Assembly (NCBI RefSeq): GCF_900496965.1
Contig: NZ_UFQB01000003.1
Location: 310,001-374,000, forward strand
Length of the DNA: 64,000 nt
DNA from: Achromobacter agilis
GTDB lineage: Bacteria; Pseudomonadota; Gammaproteobacteria; Burkholderiales; Burkholderiaceae_B
Reading direction: 5' to 3'
Shown here: one piece after another, positions 9,153 through 17,033 of the stretch
Layout of the letters: each line of letters starts with the position of its first letter
Numbering within the stretch: the stretch's first letter is position 1
Position numbers and translations under genes: made by a program
Notes under the pieces: model-generated
Databases searched by the model: none
What the model was told of the DNA's origin: nothing
What the model saw: the letters and a program-made list of their open reading frames with translations, nothing else

Positions 9153-10070
9153 TCAGGCCAGCAGGGCGGCGATGCGTTCCCGCAGGGCGGCGTCCGGCTG
9201 CCGTCCGAATCCCGCCCGGGCGTTGTCCGCCATGTTGGCCGGCTTGGAGGTGGCCGGGATGACGGCCGTGACGGCGGGATGGCCGATGATGAATTTCAGG
9301 AAGAGCTGCGCCCACGAGGTGCAATCGACCTCCGCCGCCAGCGCGGGCAGCGCCACGCCCCTGACCTGGCGAAACAGCGCGCCATCCTGGAAAGGCCGGT
9401 TGATCAGCACCGCGACGCCGTTGGCCTGGCATGCGGGCAGCAGGCGCTTTTCCGCGTTGCGCGCGCCGACCGACAGGTTGACCTGCAGGAAATCGGGGCG
9501 CTCGCGCTCTACCAGCGTGGTCAGTTCGTCATGCGCGTAATCCGTGTAATGGGTGATACCGACATAGCGGATGACGCCTTGCCGCTTCAGGTCGCGCAGC
9601 AGCGCCAGCTGGTTGGCGGTGTCGATCAGGTTGTGCACCTGGACCAGGTCGAGCTTGTCGCTGCCGAGCGCCTTCTGGGACTGCCGCAGCTGGCGCATGG
9701 CCGATTCGTGCCCTTGCGTGCTGACCTTGGTGGCCAGGAAGGTACGGGTCCGCAGGCCGCCTTCGCGGGCCAGCAGCGCGCCGGTGACGGCTTCCGCCTG
9801 GCCATAGCTGGGCGCGGTGTCGATGAGGGCGCCCCCCGCCTGCAGGAAGACATCCAGCACCTGGGCCAGCGGCGCCATGGCCGCGGCGTCGGATGGGGGC
9901 GCATTGAAGGTGTCCGCAGTGCCCAGGCCGATGACGGGCAGCGCCTCGCCGGAGGCCGGGATGGTCCGGGCCAGCATGGGGGGCGACAGGCTGAGCGCGC
10001 GGGCGGCCCGCGACGAGCCGGCCAGGGCGGCGCCGGCGGCGGTCAGGAGGAAGTGGCGGCGGTCAGGCAT
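9153..10070 (-). CDS. Tat-signal aldo/keto reductase
   Basis: A 305-residue aldo/keto reductase preceded by a twin-arginine signal peptide: DRRHFLLTAAG followed by a hydrophobic stretch and an Ala-rich region ending near residue 27. The AKR barrel has GLGTADTF, the DTAPSYGQAE active-site stretch (Asp and Tyr), a catalytic Lys in FLATKVS, and VQVHNL with the His. I prefer the ATG at 10070 over the upstream TTG at 10100, because the upstream start lies inside a terminator hairpin. AKRs are normally cytoplasmic NADPH enzymes, so export raises a cofactor question. The 8-T run of the terminator of the upstream gene ends 8 bases before the start codon, and no good ribosome binding site is visible. 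Confidence 0.85.
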   Translation of the reverse strand: MPDRRHFLLTAAGAALAGSSRAARALSLSPPMLARTIPASGEALPVIGLGTADTFNAPPSDAAAMAPLAQVLDVFLQAGGALIDTAPSYGQAEAVTGALLAREGGLRTRTFLATKVSTQGHESAMRQLRQSQKALGSDKLDLVQVHNLIDTANQLALLRDLKRQGVIRYVGITHYTDYAHDELTTLVERERPDFLQVNLSVGARNAEKRLLPACQANGVAVLINRPFQDGALFRQVRGVALPALAAEVDCTSWAQLFLKFIIGHPAVTAVIPATSKPANMADNARAGFGRQPDAALRERIAALLA

Positions 10071-10077
10071 GGCGAGG

Positions 10078-10111
10078 AAAAAAAAGGGCCTACATGACAA
10101 TGTAGGCCCTT
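10078..10111 (-). terminator. Intrinsic terminator after the Bax-inhibitor-1 family gene
   Basis: A perfect 12-bp stem (AAGGGCCTACAT paired with ATGTAGGCCCTT, 4-base loop) is followed on the minus strand by a run of eight T. It lies 24 bases past the stop of the upstream membrane-protein gene and directly before the aldo/keto reductase start, so it could also act as an attenuator for that gene. Confidence 0.9.
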
Positions 10112-10134
10112 GGCGCAGGTTTGGCTGCTGGCGA

Positions 10135-10845
10135 TTACTCGCGGTTGCCGCCGAAGATGCCCAGCAGCATCAGCAGGTTCGAGAAAACGTTGTAGACGTC
10201 CAGGTAGATGGCCAGCGTGGCGGACACGTAATTGGTCTCGCCGCCGTTCACCACGCGCTGGAGGTCGACCAGCATGAAGGCCGAGAAGATGACGATGGCC
10301 AGGACCGAAATGGTCAGCATCAGCGCCGGCAACTGCAGGAAGATGTTGGCCAGGGCCGCCACCAGGATCACGACCGCGCCGATGAACAGGAATTTCTGCA
10401 TTCCCGAGAGGTCGCGCTTGATGGTCGTGGCCAGCGTGGCCATCGTGCCGAATACGATGGCGGTGCCGCCGAAGGCCGTCATGACGAGCTGCGAGCCGTT
10501 GCTCATGCCCATGACGAACCCGAGCAGGCGCGACAGCATGATGCCCATGAAGAAAGTGAAGGCCAGCAGCAGGACGACGCCCAGCGAATTGTTCTTGTTC
10601 TTTTCGATGGCGAACATCATGCCGAACGCGCCCACCAGGAACACGATCGCCGACAGGCCCGGGCTGGCGCCCATGACGGCGTTGATGCCGGTGTACAGGC
10701 CCACGGCGGCGCCCAGCACAGTGGGAATCAGCGAGAGCGCCAGGAGCCAATAGGTGTTGCGCAGGACTTTATTGCGCGCGACCTCGCCCGGCGCGCCGGC
10801 CATCGAGCCGGAACGGTTAAAAGGGGACGGACGATATTCGTTCAT
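10135..10845 (-). CDS. Bax inhibitor-1/YccA family membrane protein
   Basis: A 236-residue inner-membrane protein of the BI-1 (TMBIM, YccA/YbhL) family with seven predicted membrane segments between about residues 30 and 230. The start at 10845 is supported by an AGGAG seven bases upstream and gives MNEYRPSPFNRSG. The C-terminal NLLMLLGIFGGNRE is typical of the bacterial branch, which ends in a charged tail after the last helix. E. coli YccA inhibits FtsH and YbhL is uncharacterised; eukaryotic relatives are calcium-leak channels. It is monocistronic as seen here, with a strong terminator behind it. Confidence 0.92.
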   Translation of the reverse strand: MNEYRPSPFNRSGSMAGAPGEVARNKVLRNTYWLLALSLIPTVLGAAVGLYTGINAVMGASPGLSAIVFLVGAFGMMFAIEKNKNNSLGVVLLLAFTFFMGIMLSRLLGFVMGMSNGSQLVMTAFGGTAIVFGTMATLATTIKRDLSGMQKFLFIGAVVILVAALANIFLQLPALMLTISVLAIVIFSAFMLVDLQRVVNGGETNYVSATLAIYLDVYNVFSNLLMLLGIFGGNRE

Positions 10846-10975
10846 GGAGAACTCCTGTGTACGGCAGAGTAGTGGTTGCCTAGAAGGCTTAGATGGGAAG
10901 GATACCTTACAGTTCCCTGAAGAATCCAGTTTCACCAAGAATTAGACCAGACGCGGGGCATGGGTTCCAGAGGGG

Positions 10976-11350
10976 TCAACCCGGCCGGACGTTACGCAGC
11001 ACGCGGGCCACGATGCCTGGCAGTTCGGCATCCATGCGGGCCTGGATCTGTTCGATGGCGTCGGCCAGGGCTTCCCGCATGAGCTCTTCAACCTCGGCCT
11101 GCAGGCGCGCGCTGACGACGGCCGCGTCGGGCAGGGGGGCGGATGGGGGGGCGGCGGAAGGCGCGTCCATGGGTTCCGCCACGTCGGTCAGCAGCGGGAA
11201 GGCATCGTCAGCGTACGCCGGTCCGGCGTCGTCGGCCAGCTCCGTCAGCACCGGCGCCTGCGCGTCGTTGCCGGCGGGGGGCGCATGAAACGTGGGCTCG
11301 GCCCGTTGGGTCAAGGTAGGGATGCCGGGGTCGTTGAGGCGAGAGGGCAT
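10976..11350 (-). CDS. DUF2486-like small acidic protein
   Basis: A 124-residue protein of low complexity, rich in Ala, Pro and acidic residues. It begins with MPSRLNDPGIPTLTQRAEPT and ends with an amphipathic helix (LQAEVEELMREALADAIEQIQARM). The GIPTLT start and helical end match my memory of the DUF2486 family, which sits next to holC in Burkholderiales; no function is known. I chose the ATG at 11350 because GGGAG lies just upstream; a longer start at 11392 is possible. It follows holC on the same strand by about 60 bases. Confidence 0.65.
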   Translation of the reverse strand: MPSRLNDPGIPTLTQRAEPTFHAPPAGNDAQAPVLTELADDAGPAYADDAFPLLTDVAEPMDAPSAAPPSAPLPDAAVVSARLQAEVEELMREALADAIEQIQARMDAELPGIVARVLRNVRPG

Positions 11351-11411
11351 GGTGGCTCCCGAGAGTCTGGGTGGCGCGGCGGGCGCGGGCACGCCGGCGC
11401 CGGTGTGGCGA

Positions 11412-11873
11412 TCAGCCGTCAGGCTGGCGGCTGAGATCGTGGCTGTGCGGCGTGTGGCCGGCGCCCTGGTACGCGCGCCAACGCTGGCGGGCCGCCTGCT
11501 TGTCGTCCGGATCGTCGGAGACGATTTCGAGCAGCCGCTCGAAGGCTTCGAATCCGGGGGGGCAGTCGTTGTCCAGGTTCAGCAGCCAGGCGGGCGGCGG
11601 GAGCCCGCCCTGACTTGCGGCCGCTGCGGCCTGCTGCGGATCGCCGGCGGTCAGGACCACCGCGGTATCGGGCGCCAGCGGGTCGTTGGCCAGCACGTGC
11701 GGCACGAAAGACGTGTCGTCGAATGCCCACAGCATGCGGTCGAACGCGGCCAAGCGGCTGCCGTCTTTACAGTACACCACCAGCCGCTGGCCTGCCAGGT
11801 AGCGCTTGCGCACGACCTGGCAGGCCATGCGCAGGCGGTCGGGCGCGCCGAAGGCGAAATCGATGCGCGTCAT
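11412..11873 (-). CDS. holC: DNA polymerase III chi subunit
   Basis: HolC links the polymerase III clamp loader (through HolD) to SSB on the lagging strand. The protein has 153 residues and shows the family features: an N-terminal RIDFAFGAPDRL strand, VVRKRYLAGQRLVVYCKDGS, the FDRMLWAFDDTSFVPH segment (the LW.F....F.PH signature) and the downstream LLNLDND.CPPGF block. The last 15 residues are a His/Gln-rich tail beyond the fold. It lies 22 bases downstream of pepA on the same strand, the conserved pepA-holC arrangement. Confidence 0.93.
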   Translation of the reverse strand: MTRIDFAFGAPDRLRMACQVVRKRYLAGQRLVVYCKDGSRLAAFDRMLWAFDDTSFVPHVLANDPLAPDTAVVLTAGDPQQAAAAASQGGLPPPAWLLNLDNDCPPGFEAFERLLEIVSDDPDDKQAARQRWRAYQGAGHTPHSHDLSRQPDG

Positions 11874-11895
11874 GCCGGGTACCGTTGCAGGCGCT

Positions 11896-13404
11896 TCAAG
11901 CCTGGTCCAGCAGGTACTGCATCAGCAGCGGCACGGGGCGGCCGGTGGCGCCCTTGTCCTTGCCGCCGCGCCAGGCCGTGCCGGCGATGTCCAGGTGGGC
12001 CCAGGGATAGGCTGTGGCGAAGCGCGACAGGAAGCAGGCCGCCGTGACCGCGCCAGCCGGAGGGCCGCCGATGTTGGCGAGGTCGGCGAAGTTGGACTTC
12101 AGCTGTTCCTGGTAGGCGTCGTCCATGGGCATGCGCCACGCGGTGTCCAGCGACGCGCGGCCGGCCGCGGCCAGAGCGTCGGCCAGGGCGTCGTCCTTGG
12201 AGAACAGACCGCTGTTGACGTTGCCCAGCGCGACCACGCAAGCGCCGGTCAGCGTGGCGATGTCGATGACGGCGGACGGCTTGAAGCGTTCAGCGTAGGT
12301 CAGGGCGTCGCACAAGACCAGGCGGCCCTCGGCATCCGTGTTCAGGATTTCGATGGTCAGGCCGGCCATGCTGGTGACGACGTCGCCCGGCTTGTTGGCC
12401 TTGCCGCTGGGGAGGTTTTCGCAAGCGGGGATCAGGCCGACCACGTCCAGCGGCAGTTCGAGTTCGGCCAGGGCGCGGAACGAACCCAGCACGCTGGCGG
12501 CGCCGCACATGTCGTACTTCATTTCGTCCATGGTGGCGGCGGGCTTGAGCGAGATGCCGCCGGCGTCGAATGTGATGCCCTTGCCGACCAGCACGACGGG
12601 GCCGCGGGCGGCCTTCGCGCCCTTCTTGGCGGCTTTGTTGCCGGCGTGGCGCAGCACGATGAAGCGCAGCGCTTCCTCGGAACCGCGGGCGACCGACAGG
12701 AACGAACCCATGCCCAGCGCTTCGACTTGCTTCCTGTCGAGCACTTCGACCTTCAGCGACTTGAATTCGCGGGCCAGGCGCTTGGCCGTTTCGCCCAGGT
12801 AGGTGGGGGTGCAGAGGTTGCCGGGCAGGTTGCCCAGCGTGCGGGTCAGCTCCATGCCGTTGGCGATGGCGCCGCCTTCGCGCAGGCCCTTCTGCGCCTG
12901 GGCGGCGTCGGCGCGTTCGACGACCTGGGTGATCTTCTTGAGCTTGGGGCGGGCGTCGCGGTCGGGCTTGCCGAAGCTGGCGTCGTAGTGATAGGTGGCG
13001 CTGCCGGCCGCGATGGCGGCGCTGCGGGCGCGGGCGGCGATGCTCACGTCGGCGATGGGGTTGGCGGTCAGCGTGGACACGCCTTCGGTCAGCTGGGCGG
13101 CCACGCAGGCCGAGGCGAAGGCCTGTTCGGCGGAGGCGTGGGCGCGGGCGGCGTATTCCTCCTGCTTGCCCAGGCCCACCAGCACTACGCGCTGCGCGGC
13201 TACGCCGGGCAGGTTGCGCAGCGTCAGGGTGAAGCCGGCGCGGCCGCGGAACTCGGCCTTGACCACCGAGCGCACGGCGCCGTTGGAGGCGCGGTCGATG
13301 AGATCGGCGGCGGGACTCAACACGCCTTCCGCGTACACGCCGACGGCCAGCGCGGCGGTTTTGACTTGGTGCAGGGAAGCGGTGGTCTGTGTGCTAAATT
13401 CCAT
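11896..13404 (-). CDS. pepA: Leucyl aminopeptidase (M17)
   Basis: A 502-residue cytosolic aminopeptidase with two catalytic metal ions. An N-terminal regulatory/DNA-binding-type domain (about 1-170) precedes the catalytic domain. That domain carries GKGITFDAGGISLKP (metal-binding Lys and Asp), MKYDMCGAA, and the M17 signature NTDAEGRLVLCDAL. Length matches E. coli PepA (503), which also serves as a DNA-binding accessory factor in Xer recombination and carAB control. It is divergent from lptF with 57 bases between start codons, so the two promoters must overlap. holC follows on the same strand. Confidence 0.97.
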   Translation of the reverse strand: MEFSTQTTASLHQVKTAALAVGVYAEGVLSPAADLIDRASNGAVRSVVKAEFRGRAGFTLTLRNLPGVAAQRVVLVGLGKQEEYAARAHASAEQAFASACVAAQLTEGVSTLTANPIADVSIAARARSAAIAAGSATYHYDASFGKPDRDARPKLKKITQVVERADAAQAQKGLREGGAIANGMELTRTLGNLPGNLCTPTYLGETAKRLAREFKSLKVEVLDRKQVEALGMGSFLSVARGSEEALRFIVLRHAGNKAAKKGAKAARGPVVLVGKGITFDAGGISLKPAATMDEMKYDMCGAASVLGSFRALAELELPLDVVGLIPACENLPSGKANKPGDVVTSMAGLTIEILNTDAEGRLVLCDALTYAERFKPSAVIDIATLTGACVVALGNVNSGLFSKDDALADALAAAGRASLDTAWRMPMDDAYQEQLKSNFADLANIGGPPAGAVTAACFLSRFATAYPWAHLDIAGTAWRGGKDKGATGRPVPLLMQYLLDQA

Positions 13405-13461
13405 GAGGGTTTCCCGTGTGCGTCTGTGTATGATGCGGTCGATTATCCCGCATATTCTCCC

Positions 13462-14565
13462 ATGTCTCTATTTAAACGCTCTGTCGTCAGCGAGATCATC
13501 AGTCACGCTGGCGTTGTCTTTTCCACGTTGCTCGTCGTGTGGCTCAGCGTGCTGCTCGTGCGCTTGCTCGGCGAAGCCGCGGGAGGCAACATCGGAGCGG
13601 ACGTCGTGCTGGTCCTGGCCGCGCTGTCGACCATCACCGCCTTGCCGACCATCCTCGCGGTCTCGGTGTTCATCGCGGTCCTGACCACCGTCACGCGCAA
13701 CTACCGCGAATCCGAAATGGTGGTGTGGTTCGCCAGCGGCCTGTCCTTGGCGGATTGGCTGAGGCCCGTGCTGCGCGTCGCCGTTCCCGTCGCGCTGGCG
13801 GTGGCGGGGCTGACGCTGGTGGCGGCGCCTTGGGCGTACCGCCAGATCGGCGAATACCACGAACGTTTCGAGCAGCGCTCGGACCTGTCCAAGGTCACGG
13901 CCGGGCAGTTCGCGGAGTCTTCGGGCGGCAGCCGCGTGTTCTTCGCGGAAGATCCGCTCGATGCCAACGACGAACTGGGCAACGTGTTCGCGCGTGAAAC
14001 CGGGCCCGAATGGCTGAGCGTGCTGACCGCCAGCAAGGCGCGCAGCGAAACGCTTCCCAACGGCGACCGCTTCCTGGTGCTGGGCGAAGGGCACCGCTAC
14101 GACCTGAAACCGGGCACGCCCGAGCTCCGCCTGGTGCATTTCGACAAGTACGGGCTGCGCCTGGAAAGCAAGTCGGGCGGCGATCCCGTGGCCGAGGCCC
14201 GCGCCGCGGCGGAGCGTTCCTCCAAGGCGCGCACCACCACGCAATTGATGGCCGACAACACCGACAGCAGCTGGTCGCAGGTCATGTGGCGCATCTCGCT
14301 GCCGCTGGCCGCGTTGAACCTCGCGCTGCTCGCGATCCCTCTCGGGGCGGTCAACCCGCGCCTGGGGCGCTCGGGCGACCTGCTCATCGCGGGCCTCGTG
14401 GGCCTGCTCTACATGAACCTGATCAACCTGTCGCGCGCCTGGATCTCCAGCGGCAAGCTCAGCTTCGGCGTGGGCGTGTGGGCCATCCACGGCGCCGTGG
14501 CCCTGTTGACGGTCTTCCTGCTGATGCGCCGCCTGCGCGTGAAGGCGCCCCGGACCAGCGCGTAG
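13462..14565 (+). CDS. lptF: LPS export permease LptF
   Basis: LptF is one of the two membrane subunits of the LptB2FG transporter, which extracts lipopolysaccharide from the inner membrane and passes it to LptC/LptA. The protein has 367 residues. It begins MSLFKRSVVSEI, with three hydrophobic segments before residue 120, a periplasmic beta-jellyroll region (about 125-265) and three more segments up to residue 358. The open frame runs back through pepA, but only this ATG gives the conserved N-terminus. In most betaproteobacteria lptG follows directly; here the next gene is a LysR regulator on the other strand. Confidence 0.95.
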   Translation: MSLFKRSVVSEIISHAGVVFSTLLVVWLSVLLVRLLGEAAGGNIGADVVLVLAALSTITALPTILAVSVFIAVLTTVTRNYRESEMVVWFASGLSLADWLRPVLRVAVPVALAVAGLTLVAAPWAYRQIGEYHERFEQRSDLSKVTAGQFAESSGGSRVFFAEDPLDANDELGNVFARETGPEWLSVLTASKARSETLPNGDRFLVLGEGHRYDLKPGTPELRLVHFDKYGLRLESKSGGDPVAEARAAAERSSKARTTTQLMADNTDSSWSQVMWRISLPLAALNLALLAIPLGAVNPRLGRSGDLLIAGLVGLLYMNLINLSRAWISSGKLSFGVGVWAIHGAVALLTVFLLMRRLRVKAPRTSA

Positions 14566-14592
14566 GCGCGGCTTCGGGGGCGGCCTCGGCCG

Positions 14593-15513
14593 TCACGGCA
14601 GGTATTTCATGGTGCCGCGCCTGCCGGCCAGCAGGTCGGCGTTCTTCAGCACCGACTTGCGGATGAATTCCCACAGGACCGTCACGCGCTTGAGCTTGCG
14701 CAGGTCTTCATGGCAGTACATCCAGAACGAGCGCGTGATCTCCACCTCGTTTTCCAGCACCGGCGTGAGCCGCGGATCCTGCGCGGCGATGAAGCAGGGC
14801 AGGATCGCCAGCGACTGGCCCTGCAGCGCGGCATGGTACTGCGCAACCACGCTGGTGCTGCGCAGCACCACCTTGCTGGCGGGCAGCAGGTCTTCCAGGT
14901 AGCGCAGGCGTTCGCTGAACAGGAGTTCGTCCACGTAGCCGATAAAGGAATGTCCGGCCAGGTCCGCGCGGGCCGCGATCGGCGGGTGGCGGGCGAGGTG
15001 GCCGGGCGTGCCGTACAGGCGCAGCGTGTAATCGCACAGCTTGCTGCACACATACGGGCCGCGCTGGGGGCGCTCGATGGTGATGGCCAGGTCGGCCTCG
15101 CGCTTGGACAGGCTGACGAACCGGGGCACCGGCAGGATGTCCAGCGTGATGTGCGGATAGCGCCGCTGGAAGTCGGCGGCCAGGGGCGTCAGCACGTAGC
15201 TGCCGAAACCCTCGGTGGCGCCGATGCGCAGGTGGCCCGATAGCGCCTGGCCGATGCCCGACAGGTTCTCGCGGGCGGAATGCACCGTGCTTTCCATCTG
15301 TTCGGCATGGACGAAGAGGCGCTGGCCGTCTTCCGTCAGCATGAATCCGGCGCTGCGCGACTTCTCGAACAGCAGCGTTTCCAGCTCGGCCTCCAGCGCG
15401 CGAATGCGCCGCGACACCGTCGTGTGCTCCACCCCGAGCTTGCGCGCGGCCGCGCTGACCCGCTGCGTACGGGCCACTTCCAGGAAATACCTCAGGCTGT
15501 CCCAATCAAGCAC
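14593..15513 (-). CDS. LysR-family regulator, probable regulator of the adjacent binding protein and mmsA
   Basis: A 306-residue LysR-type regulator with a GTG start at 15513 (no ATG is available near it). The helix-turn-helix (about 4-62) has SAAARKLGVEHTTVSRRIRALE split as SAAARKLGVEH and TTVSRRIRALE, and the effector domain runs from about 90 to 295. The HTH resembles the GcvA/CrgA-like branch. It is divergent from the branched-chain-type binding protein gene. The 202-base spacer contains an inverted repeat of the type LysR proteins bind (see 15577-15595), so control of the neighbouring genes and autoregulation are likely. Confidence 0.9.
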   Translation of the reverse strand: MLDWDSLRYFLEVARTQRVSAAARKLGVEHTTVSRRIRALEAELETLLFEKSRSAGFMLTEDGQRLFVHAEQMESTVHSARENLSGIGQALSGHLRIGATEGFGSYVLTPLAADFQRRYPHITLDILPVPRFVSLSKREADLAITIERPQRGPYVCSKLCDYTLRLYGTPGHLARHPPIAARADLAGHSFIGYVDELLFSERLRYLEDLLPASKVVLRSTSVVAQYHAALQGQSLAILPCFIAAQDPRLTPVLENEVEITRSFWMYCHEDLRKLKRVTVLWEFIRKSVLKNADLLAGRRGTMKYLP

Positions 15514-15576
15514 GATCTGGCGCTCCAGGCGTCCGCGGCGCTGCGCGCGGCGGGCCAGAAATTCAATTGTTCATTT

Positions 15577-15595
15577 ATGCACAAGGAATGTGCAT
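15577..15595. promoter_or_regulatory. Probable LysR operator
   Basis: A perfect inverted repeat, ATGCACA and TGTGCAT around a 5-base spacer, gives a T-N11-A type LysR box. It lies between the divergent LysR gene and the binding-protein gene, 64 bases from the former start and 121 from the latter. Confidence 0.6.
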
Positions 15596-15715
15596 TTCTG
15601 GTGTTGCTCGTTGATTTTCACACATCTACACTGGGTTGGCAGGCCCTAGGGCATAACCCGGGGCCGCAGGCCGCAAAGACGGCGCCATAACGCATAGAAC
15701 TCAGGAGACAAATCC

Positions 15716-16933
15716 ATGAAATTGCACGCACGCGGGCTGGCCGTAGGTTTGTGTCTGGGCGCCGTCCTGGTTGCCCAGGCGCACGCGGCGGACAAGCCGC
15801 CAGTGAAGATCGGCATTCTGACGGACATGTCCGGCACCTACGCCGCCATGGGAGGAGCAGGTTCGGTGGCGGCGGCGCAGCTGGCCATCGATGATTGCCT
15901 GGCCGCGGAGTGCAAGGGCATGAAGATCGACCTGGTGTCCGCGGACAACCAGAACAAGGCGGACGTGGGCGCGGCCAAGGCGCGCGAATGGTTCGACCGC
16001 GACGGCGTTACCGCCATCGCCGACCTGACCAACTCCGCCGTGGCCCTGGCTGTGCAGGGCATTGCGCGCGAAAAGAACAAGGTCGTGATGTTCTCCGGCC
16101 CGGCCACCACGGCGCTGACCAACAAGGAATGCTCGCCCGTCGGCTTCCACTGGATGTTCGACACGTATTCGCAATCCGCAGGCGGCGCCAAGGCTACCGT
16201 GCGGGCGGGCGGCAAGTCCTGGTTCTTCATTACCGTGGACTACGCCTTCGGCCACTCGCTGGAAGCCGATACGGCCAAGGCCGTGAAGGCGCTGGGCGGC
16301 ACGGTGACCGGCAGCGTGCGGCATCCGCTGAACGCGCCTGACTTCGCGTCCTATCTGCTGCAGGCCCAAAGCTCCAAGGCGCAGGTCGTGGCGCTGGCCA
16401 ACGGCGGCCAGGACACCGTCAACGCCGTGAAGCAGGCGCGCGAGTTCGGCATCGTGGCCGGCGGGCAGCGCCTGGTGTCGCTGCTGATCTTCCTGTCCGA
16501 CCTGCGCGCGCTCGGCCTGGAGAACGCCCAGGGCCTGTCATACGTGGACGGCTTCTACTGGGATTACGACGATTCCACCCGCCAGTGGTCCGGGCGCTTC
16601 GAAAAGGCCTTCCGCGGCCTGAAGCCCACCATGACCCAGGCCGGCGTGTATTCCAGCGTGCTGCACTACCTGCGCGCCGTGGCGGCGTCCGGCAGCACGG
16701 ACGGCAAGGTGGTCGCCGACAAGATGCGCGAACTGCCCATCAAGGATCCGATCATGCGCAATGCGTCGATCCGTCCCGATGGCCGCGTGATCCACGACAT
16801 GTACCTGTATGAAGTGAAGAAGCCCGCGGAGTCCAAGGGCGGCTGGGATTACTCCAAGCTGGTGGCGACCATTCCGGCCGCCGAGGCGTTCCAGCCCCTG
16901 GCCGATTCGTCGTGCCCGCTGGTGAAGAAATAA
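15716..16933 (+). CDS. Branched-chain amino-acid-type ABC transporter substrate-binding protein
   Basis: A 405-residue periplasmic binding protein of the LivJ/LivK type (Peripla_BP_6). The signal peptide covers about residues 1-24 (cleavage after AHA). The mature part begins [18 protein letters not shown], the hallmark of this class, and contains the [23 protein letters not shown] hinge stretch (two segments of a longer run). A good AGGAG precedes the ATG. No livFGHM genes are nearby, so it depends on permeases elsewhere. A very strong GC hairpin separates it from mmsA, consistent with higher expression of the binding protein than of the enzyme. The ligand is unknown; short-chain carboxylic acids or branched amino acids would fit mmsA. 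Confidence 0.92.
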   Translation: MKLHARGLAVGLCLGAVLVAQAHAADKPPVKIGILTDMSGTYAAMGGAGSVAAAQLAIDDCLAAECKGMKIDLVSADNQNKADVGAAKAREWFDRDGVTAIADLTNSAVALAVQGIAREKNKVVMFSGPATTALTNKECSPVGFHWMFDTYSQSAGGAKATVRAGGKSWFFITVDYAFGHSLEADTAKAVKALGGTVTGSVRHPLNAPDFASYLLQAQSSKAQVVALANGGQDTVNAVKQAREFGIVAGGQRLVSLLIFLSDLRALGLENAQGLSYVDGFYWDYDDSTRQWSGRFEKAFRGLKPTMTQAGVYSSVLHYLRAVAASGSTDGKVVADKMRELPIKDPIMRNASIRPDGRVIHDMYLYEVKKPAESKGGWDYSKLVATIPAAEAFQPLADSSCPLVKK

Positions 16934-16940
16934 GCCGTGC

Positions 16941-16973
16941 GCGCGCCGCCGGCCCTCGGGCCCGGCGGCGCGC
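16941..16973 (+). terminator. Strong intergenic hairpin between binding protein and mmsA
   Basis: A perfect 12-bp stem (GCGCGCCGCCGG with CCGGCGGCGCGC) whose loop can extend the pairing further. No T-run follows, so it is more likely an RNA-stabilising or partial-attenuation element than a full terminator. Confidence 0.55.
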
Positions 16974-17033
16974 CGCGAGATCCATGATCGCGGAGTTCCC
17001 TCCGCATCGACTACGCAGTGTGAGGAGCATCAA

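Noticed and set aside
11806-13461. Upstream extension of the lptF frame through pepA
   Set aside because: The extension is antisense to PepA and rich in Gly/Gln/His. The conserved LptF N-terminus starts at 13462.
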